Numbered from the stretch's first letter, positions 22,736 through 31,125 are shown. The stretch: 64,000 nucleotides of DNA from Paenibacillus sp. JDR-2 (GCF_000023585.1 NC_012914.1:6269501-6333500); one strand, 5' to 3'. Notes: generated by a model not told the origin, from the sequence alone. Made by a program: numbers and translations.

Positions 22736-23875
22736 TTACTGGACCTCTTTCTCGGAGTCTGTCCAAATCCGTTCGATATGCGTGAGCGCAAGGCCATTAA
22801 AGCTAAGCTTATATATATCCGGCATGCTCAGCCGCTGCCAGAATGCAAAACCGTATTCCGGCTTAAAGGCCTTAATCATTAATGCCATAAGGTTGCCATG
22901 CGTCCCGATAGCGATTGTATCTCCCTGAAAACGCCGGAGCACGCTCTGTAGAGCCTGTATTCCTCTATGCTGAGCGACAAGATTGGATTCCCCTCCCGGC
23001 CAGGAGAAGGCTTCCTCTTCCCATACCTTCCGGATGGCATAATCAAATTCATCCTGCGGCCGGTCCGCTAATAACCGCTCCCGGAAGCCTTCCTCCAATT
23101 GGATAACAAGACCCTGTCGTGCCGCTAACGGCTCAACCGTTTGAAGCGCCCGCTTGTACGGACTGGTGATGACCGCCGAAATGCGCTCGTCCGCCAGAAG
23201 ATCGGCGACTCTTCTCGCCGCTTCCTCTCCTTGAGAAGACAACGGCCGGTACAGCTCGTCGTCTGCCCTATAAACGGAATGCGCATGCCGAACCATGTAA
23301 ACCTGAGTAAGCGCAGCATCAACCTTATTCCATCTGCTTTTCCAGTTTTTCTGAAGAAGACGCTTCTCGTAAATCGGCATAAGAGCCGGCGACTGCTTAA
23401 AATGCGGTGTAGGCCGGACTAGGAAGTCCAGCAAATCCTGAATTCCGTGAGGTGCCGACAGCACTACGCCGTTCTGCTCATCCAAGGTCAGGCCTAAGGC
23501 GGTAACCGTCTCCGGAAACTTGGACATGGCATCAACGGCGGATGCGTACGGCTCAATTTCGTTCACCAGATGCATTCTCGCTTCGTTTTTCACCGACCAA
23601 GGCACATCCGGCATGACGTCTCTTAGCTTTTGTTCGAGCGCTTTCTCTGCCGCTTCATCCGTTTGGGAAGGATCATAATAAATCAGATCCACATCCGGCA
23701 ACGCGAACCGCTCCGGATAACCATGCAGATAATCCCACACCTTCGACCTTACGAAACCCGCGCATACCCACCAGTCCGGCAGGTTCATTGATCCCGCCGT
23801 ATGCAGCACCTTCATCATCCACTCGTCTTCAAGCACGAGAGCTTTAACGTCCTGTTCATTCTCCAACTGCCGCAA
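22736..23875 (-). CDS. Fusion of nucleotidyltransferase-like domain and histidine phosphatase
   Basis: A 379-residue two-domain protein. Residues 1-190 resemble the DUF925-type (NTP_transf_6) nucleotidyltransferase family: CAGFVRSKVWDYLHGY followed by LPDVDLIYYDPS supplies the DxD metal motif. Residues 191-379 are a histidine phosphatase (phosphoglycerate-mutase-like): the catalytic motif is VYMVRHAHS (RHG-like, here RHA), a second Arg is in SPYKRALQT, and a second His is in IAIGTHGNL. The start is the TTG at 23875, with AGGAGGG six bases upstream, not the TTG at 23899. Both domains look intact. Substrate unknown; nucleotide or nucleotidyl-conjugate turnover is a guess. Confidence 0.75.
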   Translation of the reverse strand: MRQLENEQDVKALVLEDEWMMKVLHTAGSMNLPDWWVCAGFVRSKVWDYLHGYPERFALPDVDLIYYDPSQTDEAAEKALEQKLRDVMPDVPWSVKNEARMHLVNEIEPYASAVDAMSKFPETVTALGLTLDEQNGVVLSAPHGIQDLLDFLVRPTPHFKQSPALMPIYEKRLLQKNWKSRWNKVDAALTQVYMVRHAHSVYRADDELYRPLSSQGEEAARRVADLLADERISAVITSPYKRALQTVEPLAARQGLVIQLEEGFRERLLADRPQDEFDYAIRKVWEEEAFSWPGGESNLVAQHRGIQALQSVLRRFQGDTIAIGTHGNLMALMIKAFKPEYGFAFWQRLSMPDIYKLSFNGLALTHIERIWTDSEKEVQ

Positions 23876-23970
23876 AGCCGTCCCTCCTATCGAACGCAAG
23901 TTCTCCTACTAGAATACAATAACTGGAAGGCAATGCAACATGTAAATCCAAACTGTCGTATAATGAAAAC

Positions 23971-24004
23971 AAAAAAAAGCGAAGCCCGGCTTCAGGCTTC
24001 GCTT
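23971..24004 (-). terminator. Terminator opposite the crp-like leader
   Basis: The stem AAGCGAAGCC (23977-23986) pairs perfectly with 23995-24004 over an 8-base loop. On the minus strand a run of eight T follows. It can only serve transcripts that have read leftward from hmp through the crp-like gene. On the plus strand it lies in the 5' leader or start region of that gene and has no T run. Confidence 0.7.
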
Positions 24005-24028
24005 GTTCATATGGAGGCTTCACCGCTT

Positions 24029-24532
24029 ATGATTTTGCATAAAGGCGAAACTTTATTTCTGCAGGGCCAGTCGGGACCGCTCTTTCATCTGCGCAGCGGA
24101 CTGCTCAAAATTGTGCGCGTTCACCCTGACGGCTCGCAGATTCTGGTCAATATTATCGTGCCGGACGAAATCATCCCGCATCATTCTCTCATAAGTCCGA
24201 ACCCTTACTTCGGTACGTCTATCGCAATCGTCACATGCGAAGTGGATATTCTTCCCGCCGCCGCCTGGTATGAGGAGCTTGAGCTGCATCCCGACCGGTA
24301 TCGTTCAATCGGGCTGCAGCTGCAGGACAAGCTTCGCATGATGCAGCAGCGGATCGATCAGTTGACCGCGATTGCGCCGGCGGACAAGCTGCGGAAGCTT
24401 GAAGCTTGGTTCGATCAATACATCTCACCGGAGAAGCTGACCGATGTCCTGACCCAGGACGAGATCGGGCAATTTATCGGTCTGCGCCGGGAGACGATCA
24501 ACCGGCTGCTGCGGGCCAAGAAGGAAAGCTGA
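24029..24532 (+). CDS. Crp/Fnr-family regulator next to flavohemoglobin
   Basis: A regulator with an N-terminal cyclic-nucleotide-binding-like beta-roll (GETLFLQGQSGPLFHLRSGLL split) and a C-terminal helix-turn-helix whose recognition helix reads RRETINRLL. The R-E-x-x-x-R pattern is that of Crp, which reads TGTGA. Only one cysteine is present, so it is not an Fe-S FNR. The frame is open far upstream, but a hairpin covers 23977-24004. GGAGG at 24012-24017 fits the ATG at 24029, and ATG 24011 is the alternative. A TATAAT box lies at 23959. It probably controls the convergent hmp gene. The protein ends right after the recognition helix, slightly short for the family. Confidence 0.75.
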   Translation: MILHKGETLFLQGQSGPLFHLRSGLLKIVRVHPDGSQILVNIIVPDEIIPHHSLISPNPYFGTSIAIVTCEVDILPAAAWYEELELHPDRYRSIGLQLQDKLRMMQQRIDQLTAIAPADKLRKLEAWFDQYISPEKLTDVLTQDEIGQFIGLRRETINRLLRAKKES

Positions 24533-24546
24533 TTGAAAGCAGCCGA

Positions 24547-25785
24547 TTACTTGGCTACCGCTTCTTTTTCCGCCTCGTCCAGGCTGCCTTTTGGTCCAAA
24601 GAATTCGTAATGAATATCTTCCGCAGGAACTCCCCATTCGAGAAGCTGGCGGTTGATATGAGCCATAAACGGCGTTGGTCCGCAGAAGTAGAACGCGGCA
24701 TCCTTGGACGGAATAATCTCCTGCAGCCATGGAAGATCCACATAACCTTCTTTGTGGTACGATCCTGTATCCTGCTCTGTTGGCTGCGCATAGCACCAGT
24801 ATGCTTTTGCTTGCGCTGCCTGATCGACCTTCTCTTCTACCTGCTGCTTAAGGGCATGGAACCGCCCGTTTTGAGCCGCATGAATAAATGTAATTGGACG
24901 GTCTGTGTTTGCATCTACAAGCGTATTCAGCATGCTGACCATCGGCGTCAAGCCAACTCCGCCGCTGATCAGCACCACTGGGCGCGTATCCTTCAGATCA
25001 AGCGTGAAATCTCCGGCCGGTGCGGACAGCCAGAGCACATCGCCTTCCTTCACCTGCTCATGCAGGTAAACCGAGACAACGCCGGCATCCTTGTCTTGCT
25101 GCGAATCCTCTCTTTTGACCGAGATCCGGTAGTACGGCTTGCCAGGCGCATCCGACAGACTGTATTGGCGGATATGAGTGTTCTTCTGATTCGGAATGCT
25201 CATCTTCACGCTCACGTATTGCCCCGGTTCAAACGTTGCAATCGCTCCGCCATCCTCCGGCACCAGGTAGAAGGAGGTAATGACATTGCTCTCCTGAACC
25301 TTGCGCTGGATGCGGAATGCGCGGTAACCCGCCCAGCCTCCCTGCTGCTCTTCGGCTTCCTTGTACATCTCCGCTTCGACGCTGATAAATACATTCGCGA
25401 TAACGCCGTATGCCTCGGCCCATGCATTCAGAATCTCTTCGGTTGCGGCATCGCCAAGCACCTCTTTAATAGCCTGCAGCAGATTTTGGCCGACAATCGG
25501 ATATTGGTCTGCCGTAATGCCAAGGCTGCGATGTTTGTGAGCGATCTGCTTCACAGCCGGCAGGATGGTTTCAAGTTTATCGATATACAGGGCAGCGGCA
25601 TAAACGGTATTCGCAAGCGCGGTCTGCTGTTTGCCCTGTCTTTGGTTGGCATGGTTAAATACATTCATAAGCTCGGGATGACTGGTAAACAATAATTGAT
25701 AGAACCTTTTTGTAATGGCCGTCCCGTGAACCTCAAGCACCGGTACAGTCGATTTAATAATGGCTATCGTTTTTTCATTCAGCAT
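24547..25785 (-). CDS. hmp: Flavohemoglobin (nitric oxide dioxygenase)
   Basis: A 412-residue flavohemoglobin that oxidises nitric oxide to nitrate using O2 and NAD(P)H. The globin domain is residues 1-138, with proximal His in AHKHRSLGI (about residue 85), Tyr B10 near 29 and Gln E7 near 53. The FAD domain has RQYSLSDAPG near 205, and the NAD domain has ISGGVGLTPMVSML near 270. This layout and length are those of Hmp. It is convergent with the Crp-like gene (14 bases between the stops) and its promoter carries two TGTGA-N6-TCAC(A/T) sites. It is a nitrosative-stress defence gene. Confidence 0.95.
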   Translation of the reverse strand: MLNEKTIAIIKSTVPVLEVHGTAITKRFYQLLFTSHPELMNVFNHANQRQGKQQTALANTVYAAALYIDKLETILPAVKQIAHKHRSLGITADQYPIVGQNLLQAIKEVLGDAATEEILNAWAEAYGVIANVFISVEAEMYKEAEEQQGGWAGYRAFRIQRKVQESNVITSFYLVPEDGGAIATFEPGQYVSVKMSIPNQKNTHIRQYSLSDAPGKPYYRISVKREDSQQDKDAGVVSVYLHEQVKEGDVLWLSAPAGDFTLDLKDTRPVVLISGGVGLTPMVSMLNTLVDANTDRPITFIHAAQNGRFHALKQQVEEKVDQAAQAKAYWCYAQPTEQDTGSYHKEGYVDLPWLQEIIPSKDAAFYFCGPTPFMAHINRQLLEWGVPAEDIHYEFFGPKGSLDEAEKEAVAK

Positions 25786-25822
25786 AATGCTCTCCCCGCT
25801 TTCTTCGACTTGTTATGATCTA

Positions 25823-25898
25823 AGTATACGGAAGAGTGGCCTCCCGCCGATGTGATTCCAATCACACCAAATCAGAACGATATGTGAAATTAATCACT
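25823..25898 (-). promoter_or_regulatory. hmp promoter with two Crp/Fnr-type sites
   Basis: TGTGATTCCAATCACA (25851-25866) is a perfect Crp/Fnr dyad, and TGTGAAATTAATCACT (25883-25898) matches the reported Bacillus Fnr form TGTGA-N6-TCACT. A -10 TATACT (minus strand, 25823-25828) predicts a start near 25816. The first site is then centred at about -42, the classical class II activator position, and the second at about -74. Confidence 0.7.
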
Positions 25899-26304
25899 CA
25901 GGATATTTCTCAAGCGGTCCGTCCGGTTTCTTCGTGATCACCCGGGCAATATCCGAATTCGTGATAGCACCATAGAAAAAGTACAAATGAAGGTTTTCTT
26001 TATTGATTGCACTCCAGGATAGGCCGGTTTCAGGGTTTAGGTTGTTTGATTCCTGTGAAAGTGGCGTCCATTTTGCGACAGCGTCATTTTCCGCGAATCC
26101 CGTGTTAAGCCCCTCGCCATCGCGATAAAAAACTTGAAACCCGTCCTTCACGACTTCCACATGAACGATCTCGTCAGCCTTCACCTTAGCTTTGTCCATG
26201 CTGCGCTTAATCTCATCCATTAACGAAGAATCTCCCGCTCCCCCGTTCGAGCAGCCGCTTAACAGCATGAATGATACGGCAAATAAAACAATGATTCCTC
26301 TCAA
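25894..26304 (-). CDS. Small lipoprotein of unknown function
   Basis: A 136-residue secreted lipoprotein with the signal MRGIIVLFAVSFMLLSGC; the lipobox LSGC places the anchored cysteine at residue 18. The rest is hydrophilic, with a predicted mixed alpha/beta character (MDEIKRSMDKAKVKADEIVHV; LHLYFFYGAITNSDIARVI). It starts at a TTG with GGGAGG upstream. It shares its 3' end with the distal Crp/Fnr-type site of hmp. I do not recognise a family. It stands alone on the minus strand. Confidence 0.7.
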   Translation of the reverse strand: MRGIIVLFAVSFMLLSGCSNGGAGDSSLMDEIKRSMDKAKVKADEIVHVEVVKDGFQVFYRDGEGLNTGFAENDAVAKWTPLSQESNNLNPETGLSWSAINKENLHLYFFYGAITNSDIARVITKKPDGPLEKYPE

Positions 26305-26425
26305 CTTCTAATTAACCTCCCTATTGGCATTAAATAACATACAAGTATAACTGTATCTTCTCTTATGGGTACAACCCCTCTTTGCTATAATCGGTTTAGA
26401 AAATAAACGCTGCAAGGAGTTGTCT

Positions 26426-27484
26426 ATGAATATTGCCTCACCCGTAACTGCAACGCAGTTGATGGATGTTTTGCTTAATGTCTCCGTTATCCGCCCTGTC
26501 TTTATCTGGGGAGCACCCGGTATCGGAAAATCCTCGCTTGTCGAAAAATTCGCAAAGCAAGTTGGCCTCCCTTGCGTATCCCTTCTTGGTTCCCAGCTTG
26601 CACCTGAAGATATTATCGGCGTTCCTCAAATCAGAGACGGCAAAAGCCAATTCTGTCCTCCGGCCATGATTGCCCGCGATGAACCCTATTGCTTGTTCCT
26701 CGATGAACTTAACGCTTGCTCGCAGGAAGTACAAAAAGCCTTCTACAGTCTGATCCACGAGCGCCGGATTGGAGACTACCGCCTGCCCGCAGGCTCGATC
26801 GTCATCGGTGCCGGCAACCGCGCCCAGGACAGCGCAATCGTCAAACCGATGAGCTCCGCCCTGATTAACCGGATGTTCCATATTCAGTTAAATGTCTCGT
26901 TCAAAGATTGGATCGGCTGGGCTTATGAAGCATCCCTGCATCCAACCGTGATCGAGTACTTGGAGACTAGACCCGATCATCTATGGAGCGCTCCGCCCAA
27001 GAGCGAAGAGACCTTCTCGACGCCACGCTCCTGGCATATGCTCTCGGATGCGCTGCATGAATTCGGAGATGCCATTACGCCGGAGCTTGTCGGCATTCTG
27101 GCAAACGGAGCGCTTACTCCCGCGCACGCCGTCCAGTTTAAAGCCTTTTACAAAAACCGGAGCAGCAAATATCAGCTCAATCAGATTATAGAAGGAAAAG
27201 TAGGGTTCCCTGCTGATCCGGAGGACCGCGATGTTCTCTATTTCCTCGCCCAGGCATTCCGCTCCCAGATCGTCAAAGAGCTGCCGGCTCTTAAGGAACA
27301 AATTCGAGAGCCTCATCGTCAATTTGCGCATAATGCCAAGAAGCTGATCAAGGATTTGAGCATGATCTCGTTTGAAATTGCCCAAATGGTCGTAGCAAAG
27401 CATGAGCAGGAGGACAATATTCCGGATTGGCTGATGGTTGAGATCGTTCGCGACTTGCCTAGACTTGCCGTGAAAGACCGGTGA
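26426..27484 (+). CDS. MoxR-like AAA+ ATPase of a VWA-linked pair
   Basis: A 352-residue AAA+ ATPase. Walker A GAPGIGKSS is at residues 29-37. Walker B is CLFLDELNACSQEVQKAF near 92, the sensor-1 region is VIGAGNRAQDSA, and the arginine finger is probably in SALINRMFHI. MoxR-type ATPases work with a VWA partner as chaperones or activators (compare RavA-ViaA and CbbQO). The next gene, which begins within 7 bases of the stop, encodes such a VWA protein. AAGGAG precedes ATG 26426; the TTG at 26420 lies within that spacing. The client is unknown. Confidence 0.85.
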   Translation: MNIASPVTATQLMDVLLNVSVIRPVFIWGAPGIGKSSLVEKFAKQVGLPCVSLLGSQLAPEDIIGVPQIRDGKSQFCPPAMIARDEPYCLFLDELNACSQEVQKAFYSLIHERRIGDYRLPAGSIVIGAGNRAQDSAIVKPMSSALINRMFHIQLNVSFKDWIGWAYEASLHPTVIEYLETRPDHLWSAPPKSEETFSTPRSWHMLSDALHEFGDAITPELVGILANGALTPAHAVQFKAFYKNRSSKYQLNQIIEGKVGFPADPEDRDVLYFLAQAFRSQIVKELPALKEQIREPHRQFAHNAKKLIKDLSMISFEIAQMVVAKHEQEDNIPDWLMVEIVRDLPRLAVKDR

Positions 27485-27490
27485 TTGCCG

Positions 27491-29302
27491 ATGCCCAAAA
27501 AAACTAAAATAGCGGATCCGGCCACTAAACATGTAAACGAGGCTATTCATTTCATATCCGATCATCCGATTTTCTCGCCGCTCTCTTCCCGCGTCCGCAT
27601 TATCCGTCAAGAAAGCTCCCCTTACCCGGAGACAGGTTGGGCTAGAGTTACTCTCCATGGAACGATCTACCTTCATCCCAAAAGACGCGGAGAAACCTCG
27701 GAGTGGATCTATGTGCTCGCCCATTGTCTTTTGCATCTTGGGCTGGGGCATTTCAAGGTCAAACACGAAAAACAGCATTACTGGAATGCAGCCTGCGATG
27801 TCTATGTGGCGCGTTTTCTTCAAGATTTGAAAATAGGAGCTCCGCCTGCCGACATGGAGACGCGATTTGATCTTCCGGTACGGGATGAGCAGCAGCTATA
27901 CTCCTATTTCATGGAGCGCGGATTGCCTCCGGCGCTTAACTTCGTTGGCACAGCCGGCCCCTCTGTCAGCGATATGGATTATAACGATAAAGAATCCTAT
28001 CCCTATCATTACTCCGGCAAGGAACCGGATTGGGAAGCTTATTTGGCCAAAGGTCTAGCCAACGCCGTGACGAGAGCGGTCAGCGTGGCGGGCGGACACC
28101 TGGATTCGATCACCTCGGAATCGGCTTCGCTTACCGCGGCGGCTAGAGCCAAGCGCTGGTTTATCGATCACTATCCGCTGCTTGGGGCGCTTGCCGCCGG
28201 ATTTAAGCTTATTGAAGACGTACAGATTTGCCAGCGGCTCCAGATCTCGATTGCCGCGATTAACGTCATCGACCAAGTTATCTATATGAACCCTTCCGCC
28301 GGACTAACCGATGATGAAACGCTGTTCGTCATGGCGCATGAGCTTCTGCACGCCGGACTCCAGCATCATGAACGCTGTATGGGGCGCGACCATTATTTAT
28401 GGAATATCGCCTGCGATTATGTTATTAATCTCTGGCTTGTCGAGATGAAGATCGGAGAATATCCGCGCGTAGGTTTAATGCTGGATCCTGAGCTGAAGGG
28501 GCTGAGCGCCGAATCGATCTATGACCGGATGGTCGCCGACATACGGGTCTACCGCAAACTAGCGACGCTGCGCGGAAACGGATTAGGCGATATTTTAGAT
28601 GTCGGGTCGCCCGGATTCCGGGATGTCCGCGAAGGACAACGTCTCGATGATTTCTGCCGCAATGCGATGCAGCAAGGCCTGATCTATCACGAAGAACAGA
28701 GCCGCGGTTATCTTCCGTCCGGTCTGGTTGAAGAGATCCGCGCCTTAGGCCAGCCCCCGATCAAATGGGATGTTGAACTCGCCAGATGGTTTGACCGCTA
28801 TTTCACGCCGCTCGAGAAGAAGCGGACCTACTCCCGCGTCTCGAGGCGCCAATCCTCTACGCCGGATATTCCAAGGCCGCAATGGGTCGACTCGGGCAGC
28901 GCCGAGGACGGGCGGACGTTTGGCGTTATTCTGGACACATCGGGATCCATGGATAAAAAGCTGCTTGCCAAATGCCTTGGCGCCATTGCCAGTTATTCCG
29001 CAGCCCGCGACGTGCCGATGGCCCGCATTATCTTTTGCGATGCCGCCACCTACGATGCCGGCTATATGTCCCCGGATCTTATCGGCGACCGAGTGAAGGT
29101 AAAAGGACGCGGAGGCACCATTCTGCAGCCGGCTATCGATCTGCTGGAGCATGCGGAGGATTTTCCGAAGCACGGTCCGATCCTGATCATCACCGACGGC
29201 GAATGCGACCGGCTGCGCGTTAAGCGGGATCATGCTTATCTGCTGCCGAAAGGCAAGCATCTGCCCTTTTATCCGAAAGGTCCTGTATTCCGGGTTGATT
29301 AA
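27491..29302 (+). CDS. VWA-like protein with duplicated metallopeptidase-like modules (DUF2201-like)
   Basis: A 603-residue cytoplasmic protein partnered with the MoxR-like ATPase. Two homologous modules are visible. The first has AHCLLHLGLGH (H78, H82) then YWNAACDVYVARFLQDLKIG. The second has AHELLHAGLQHH (H283-E284-H287, a full HExxH) then YLWNIACDYVINLWL and EMKIG. The C-terminal region is a VWA-like domain with an intact MIDAS: DTSGSM (D482, S484, S486), GGTILQPAID and ITDGECD. The first module lacks the catalytic Glu, while the second could bind zinc and be active. DUF2201-type proteins pair with MoxR ATPases in many bacteria. Role unknown. Confidence 0.82.
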   Translation: MPKKTKIADPATKHVNEAIHFISDHPIFSPLSSRVRIIRQESSPYPETGWARVTLHGTIYLHPKRRGETSEWIYVLAHCLLHLGLGHFKVKHEKQHYWNAACDVYVARFLQDLKIGAPPADMETRFDLPVRDEQQLYSYFMERGLPPALNFVGTAGPSVSDMDYNDKESYPYHYSGKEPDWEAYLAKGLANAVTRAVSVAGGHLDSITSESASLTAAARAKRWFIDHYPLLGALAAGFKLIEDVQICQRLQISIAAINVIDQVIYMNPSAGLTDDETLFVMAHELLHAGLQHHERCMGRDHYLWNIACDYVINLWLVEMKIGEYPRVGLMLDPELKGLSAESIYDRMVADIRVYRKLATLRGNGLGDILDVGSPGFRDVREGQRLDDFCRNAMQQGLIYHEEQSRGYLPSGLVEEIRALGQPPIKWDVELARWFDRYFTPLEKKRTYSRVSRRQSSTPDIPRPQWVDSGSAEDGRTFGVILDTSGSMDKKLLAKCLGAIASYSAARDVPMARIIFCDAATYDAGYMSPDLIGDRVKVKGRGGTILQPAIDLLEHAEDFPKHGPILIITDGECDRLRVKRDHAYLLPKGKHLPFYPKGPVFRVD

Positions 29303-29391
29303 CGTTAACTGCAGAAATTCCAACGCAGACTGTGTTGCCTGGCCAAAACGTTGCATTACGCTGCATGAAATCCAACGTACCTTGGATAAGC

Positions 29392-29916
29392 TTAGTGGTT
29401 GCTATTAAACCATCTCGTAACCGTGAGTTTTTTCGTAAAGCCCAGATACTTATATTTAACCGTAACGCTTTGAACCGACCCCTCGTCAGCGGAAAAACGG
29501 ATTCCGTAGAGAATAGGCGTATGGGCTTTTTTCATAATAGCCTTCTTAAACTCGTCACCGGTAAGAGCCGGGTAAATGGATGAATCGTGTATTCCCATAA
29601 ATTCGATTTCCGGAGAAGGCTCAGGCATCACCTGCACAAACTGTCCGGAATCATAACTAACGCCAAGCTGCACGGGACCGGATGGGGAAGTTCCGTTAAT
29701 CGTTACGCTAACGATATCGATTTTCCGGAGGCCCTTGTTCACCAGACCAACAACATACTCCGGAGGTTTCCCGTCAGGGGGCGTAAAGGTGGCCAGCCCG
29801 TCGGTATTTAATGGTTCCGTTTGCTGATACCATATACCAGCTGCGGCGGTTATCCCGATTATGATGATCAGGCAGCCATACACGATTATGCTCGTTAATC
29901 GTTTAGCGGGTTTCAA
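29392..29916 (-). CDS. Membrane-anchored protein of unknown function
   Basis: A 174-residue protein with one N-terminal membrane helix (residues 10-28, IVYGCLIIIIGITAAAGIWY) and an extracytoplasmic domain of beta character (YVVGLVNKGLRKIDIVSVTI; VQSVTVKYKYLGFTKKLTV). The fold suggested by the spacing of strands is immunoglobulin-like, but this is a guess. The start follows AGGAGGG. It lies 22 bases after the GNAT gene on the minus strand and is convergent with the VWA gene. I do not recognise a family. Confidence 0.7.
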   Translation of the reverse strand: MKPAKRLTSIIVYGCLIIIIGITAAAGIWYQQTEPLNTDGLATFTPPDGKPPEYVVGLVNKGLRKIDIVSVTINGTSPSGPVQLGVSYDSGQFVQVMPEPSPEIEFMGIHDSSIYPALTGDEFKKAIMKKAHTPILYGIRFSADEGSVQSVTVKYKYLGFTKKLTVTRWFNSNH

Positions 29917-29938
29917 TTTAACCCTCCTAACCTTCTGG

Positions 29939-30379
29939 TTACGGCTTCGCGATAAACCCCGTTTTAATGCCCTTTACAAAACCGGCCTTTTCGTAAAAAG
30001 TAAGGGTGCCCTCCTCTTTGGAGCTTGTCAGCAGCATCACTTTGTAGCAATTCTGCTTCCAGGCGATAGCAAGCGCCTCCCGCAATACGCTGGTTCCGTA
30101 ACCTTTTCTGCGGAAATCGGAATGGGTAACCACGTTTTCGATCAGTCCGTACGGCCTTGCTCCTCTCGTTAAATTCGGAATAATAATCAGTACGCAGGCT
30201 GCCGCTATCCGGCCGCTCACTTCTACAACCAGATAATGCATGTTGCGATCCTGCCGAATCTGACTCCATAGTTCTTGTACATCCGCCGCTTGAAGCTCCG
30301 GATCATTCGGAATCAAATGACGGTATAAATCCAGAAGCTCCTGCAGTTCATGTTCCCGAATAGCTCTAACTTGGCTCAT
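29939..30379 (-). CDS. GNAT-family N-acetyltransferase
   Basis: A 146-residue acetyltransferase with the GNAT fold. The acetyl-CoA loop is seen in VTHSDFRRKGYGTSVLREAL (consensus Q/RxxGxG/A) near residue 88, followed by the C-terminal strand KVMLLTSSKEEGTLTFYEKAGF. The longer frame begins at 30433, but GGGGAG seven bases before ATG 30379 fixes the start at MSQVRAIREHEL. The substrate cannot be predicted. Its neighbour downstream is an unknown membrane protein. Confidence 0.85.
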   Translation of the reverse strand: MSQVRAIREHELQELLDLYRHLIPNDPELQAADVQELWSQIRQDRNMHYLVVEVSGRIAAACVLIIIPNLTRGARPYGLIENVVTHSDFRRKGYGTSVLREALAIAWKQNCYKVMLLTSSKEEGTLTFYEKAGFVKGIKTGFIAKP

Positions 30380-30525
30380 TGGTCCGCTCCCCATTCTCGT
30401 CATCTCCGCCGTATATGCGGGCGGTACCCTCATTTTATAGGAAAAGTTTGTAAACTCAAGACTTATACGGTTGATGCGACAATGCTATAATGATGGAAGG
30501 AAACGGTATAAAGGAGATTTTTACA

Positions 30526-31122
30526 ATGAGCAAAATAGAGCTGCCTATTCTCCACTTCCCGGATCAGCCGGCTTTCGAGCAATGGCTTGCCGAGCAATAC
30601 GACCAATCATCCGGCATCTGGCTGCAGATTGCGAAAAAAAATGCGTCCCGCGCCTCAGTCACCTACCATGAAGCGTTGGACATCTCTCTATGCTACGGCT
30701 GGATCGACAGCCATAAAAGAAAGCATGACGATGAAAGCTGGATTCAGCGTTTTTCGCCAAGAGGACCAAAAAGCATCTGGTCGCAGATTAATAAAGATAA
30801 AGCCGAAGCGCTTATCGCCGCGGGCAAAATGCAGCCAAGCGGCCTTAAGGCCATCGAAATAGCCAAGCAGAACGGATTATGGGACAAAGCGTACGAATCG
30901 CAGTCTAACGCTGCCATTCCGGAAGATTTCGCCCTTGAGCTGGCGCGAAACGAGAAGGCTGGGCAGTTTTTTGAGACGTTGGACAAGCAGAACAGGTACG
31001 CGATTTTGTTCCGCATTCACAATGTCAAAAAGCAGGAGACGCGGGTGAAGAAGATTCAGCAATTTATAGAGATGCTGGAGAAAGGCGAAAAAATTTATCC
31101 CGGCAAAAAGGAAGGAAAGTAA
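30526..31122 (+). CDS. YdeI/OmpD-associated family protein
   Basis: A 198-residue cytoplasmic protein of the YdeI family, sometimes annotated as bacteriocin-protection protein. The family core is GIWLQIAKKNASRASVTYHE and ALDISLCYGWIDSHKR, followed by SPRGPKSIWSQINKDKAEAL. The C-terminus is lysine-rich. The biochemical role is not established. AAAGGAG precedes ATG 30526, which I prefer to the earlier ATG at 30490. It is followed after 3 bases by a Nif3-like gene, so the two form an operon. Confidence 0.85.
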   Translation: MSKIELPILHFPDQPAFEQWLAEQYDQSSGIWLQIAKKNASRASVTYHEALDISLCYGWIDSHKRKHDDESWIQRFSPRGPKSIWSQINKDKAEALIAAGKMQPSGLKAIEIAKQNGLWDKAYESQSNAAIPEDFALELARNEKAGQFFETLDKQNRYAILFRIHNVKKQETRVKKIQQFIEMLEKGEKIYPGKKEGK

Positions 31123-31125
31123 TTT

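Noticed and set aside
22736..23875. MNT/HEPN-type toxin-antitoxin nucleotidyltransferase
   Set aside because: The domain motifs are of the DUF925 type and no HEPN partner is nearby; the fused domain is a phosphatase.
24029..24532. Crp-like protein as an oxygen-sensing Fe-S Fnr
   Set aside because: Only one cysteine is present, so a 4Fe-4S cluster of the Fnr type cannot be bound.
24406..25695. Long plus-strand open frame of 429 codons
   Set aside because: It overlaps the clear flavohemoglobin gene in antisense, has no ribosome site, and its translation is unlike any protein; it is a shadow of high-GC third positions.
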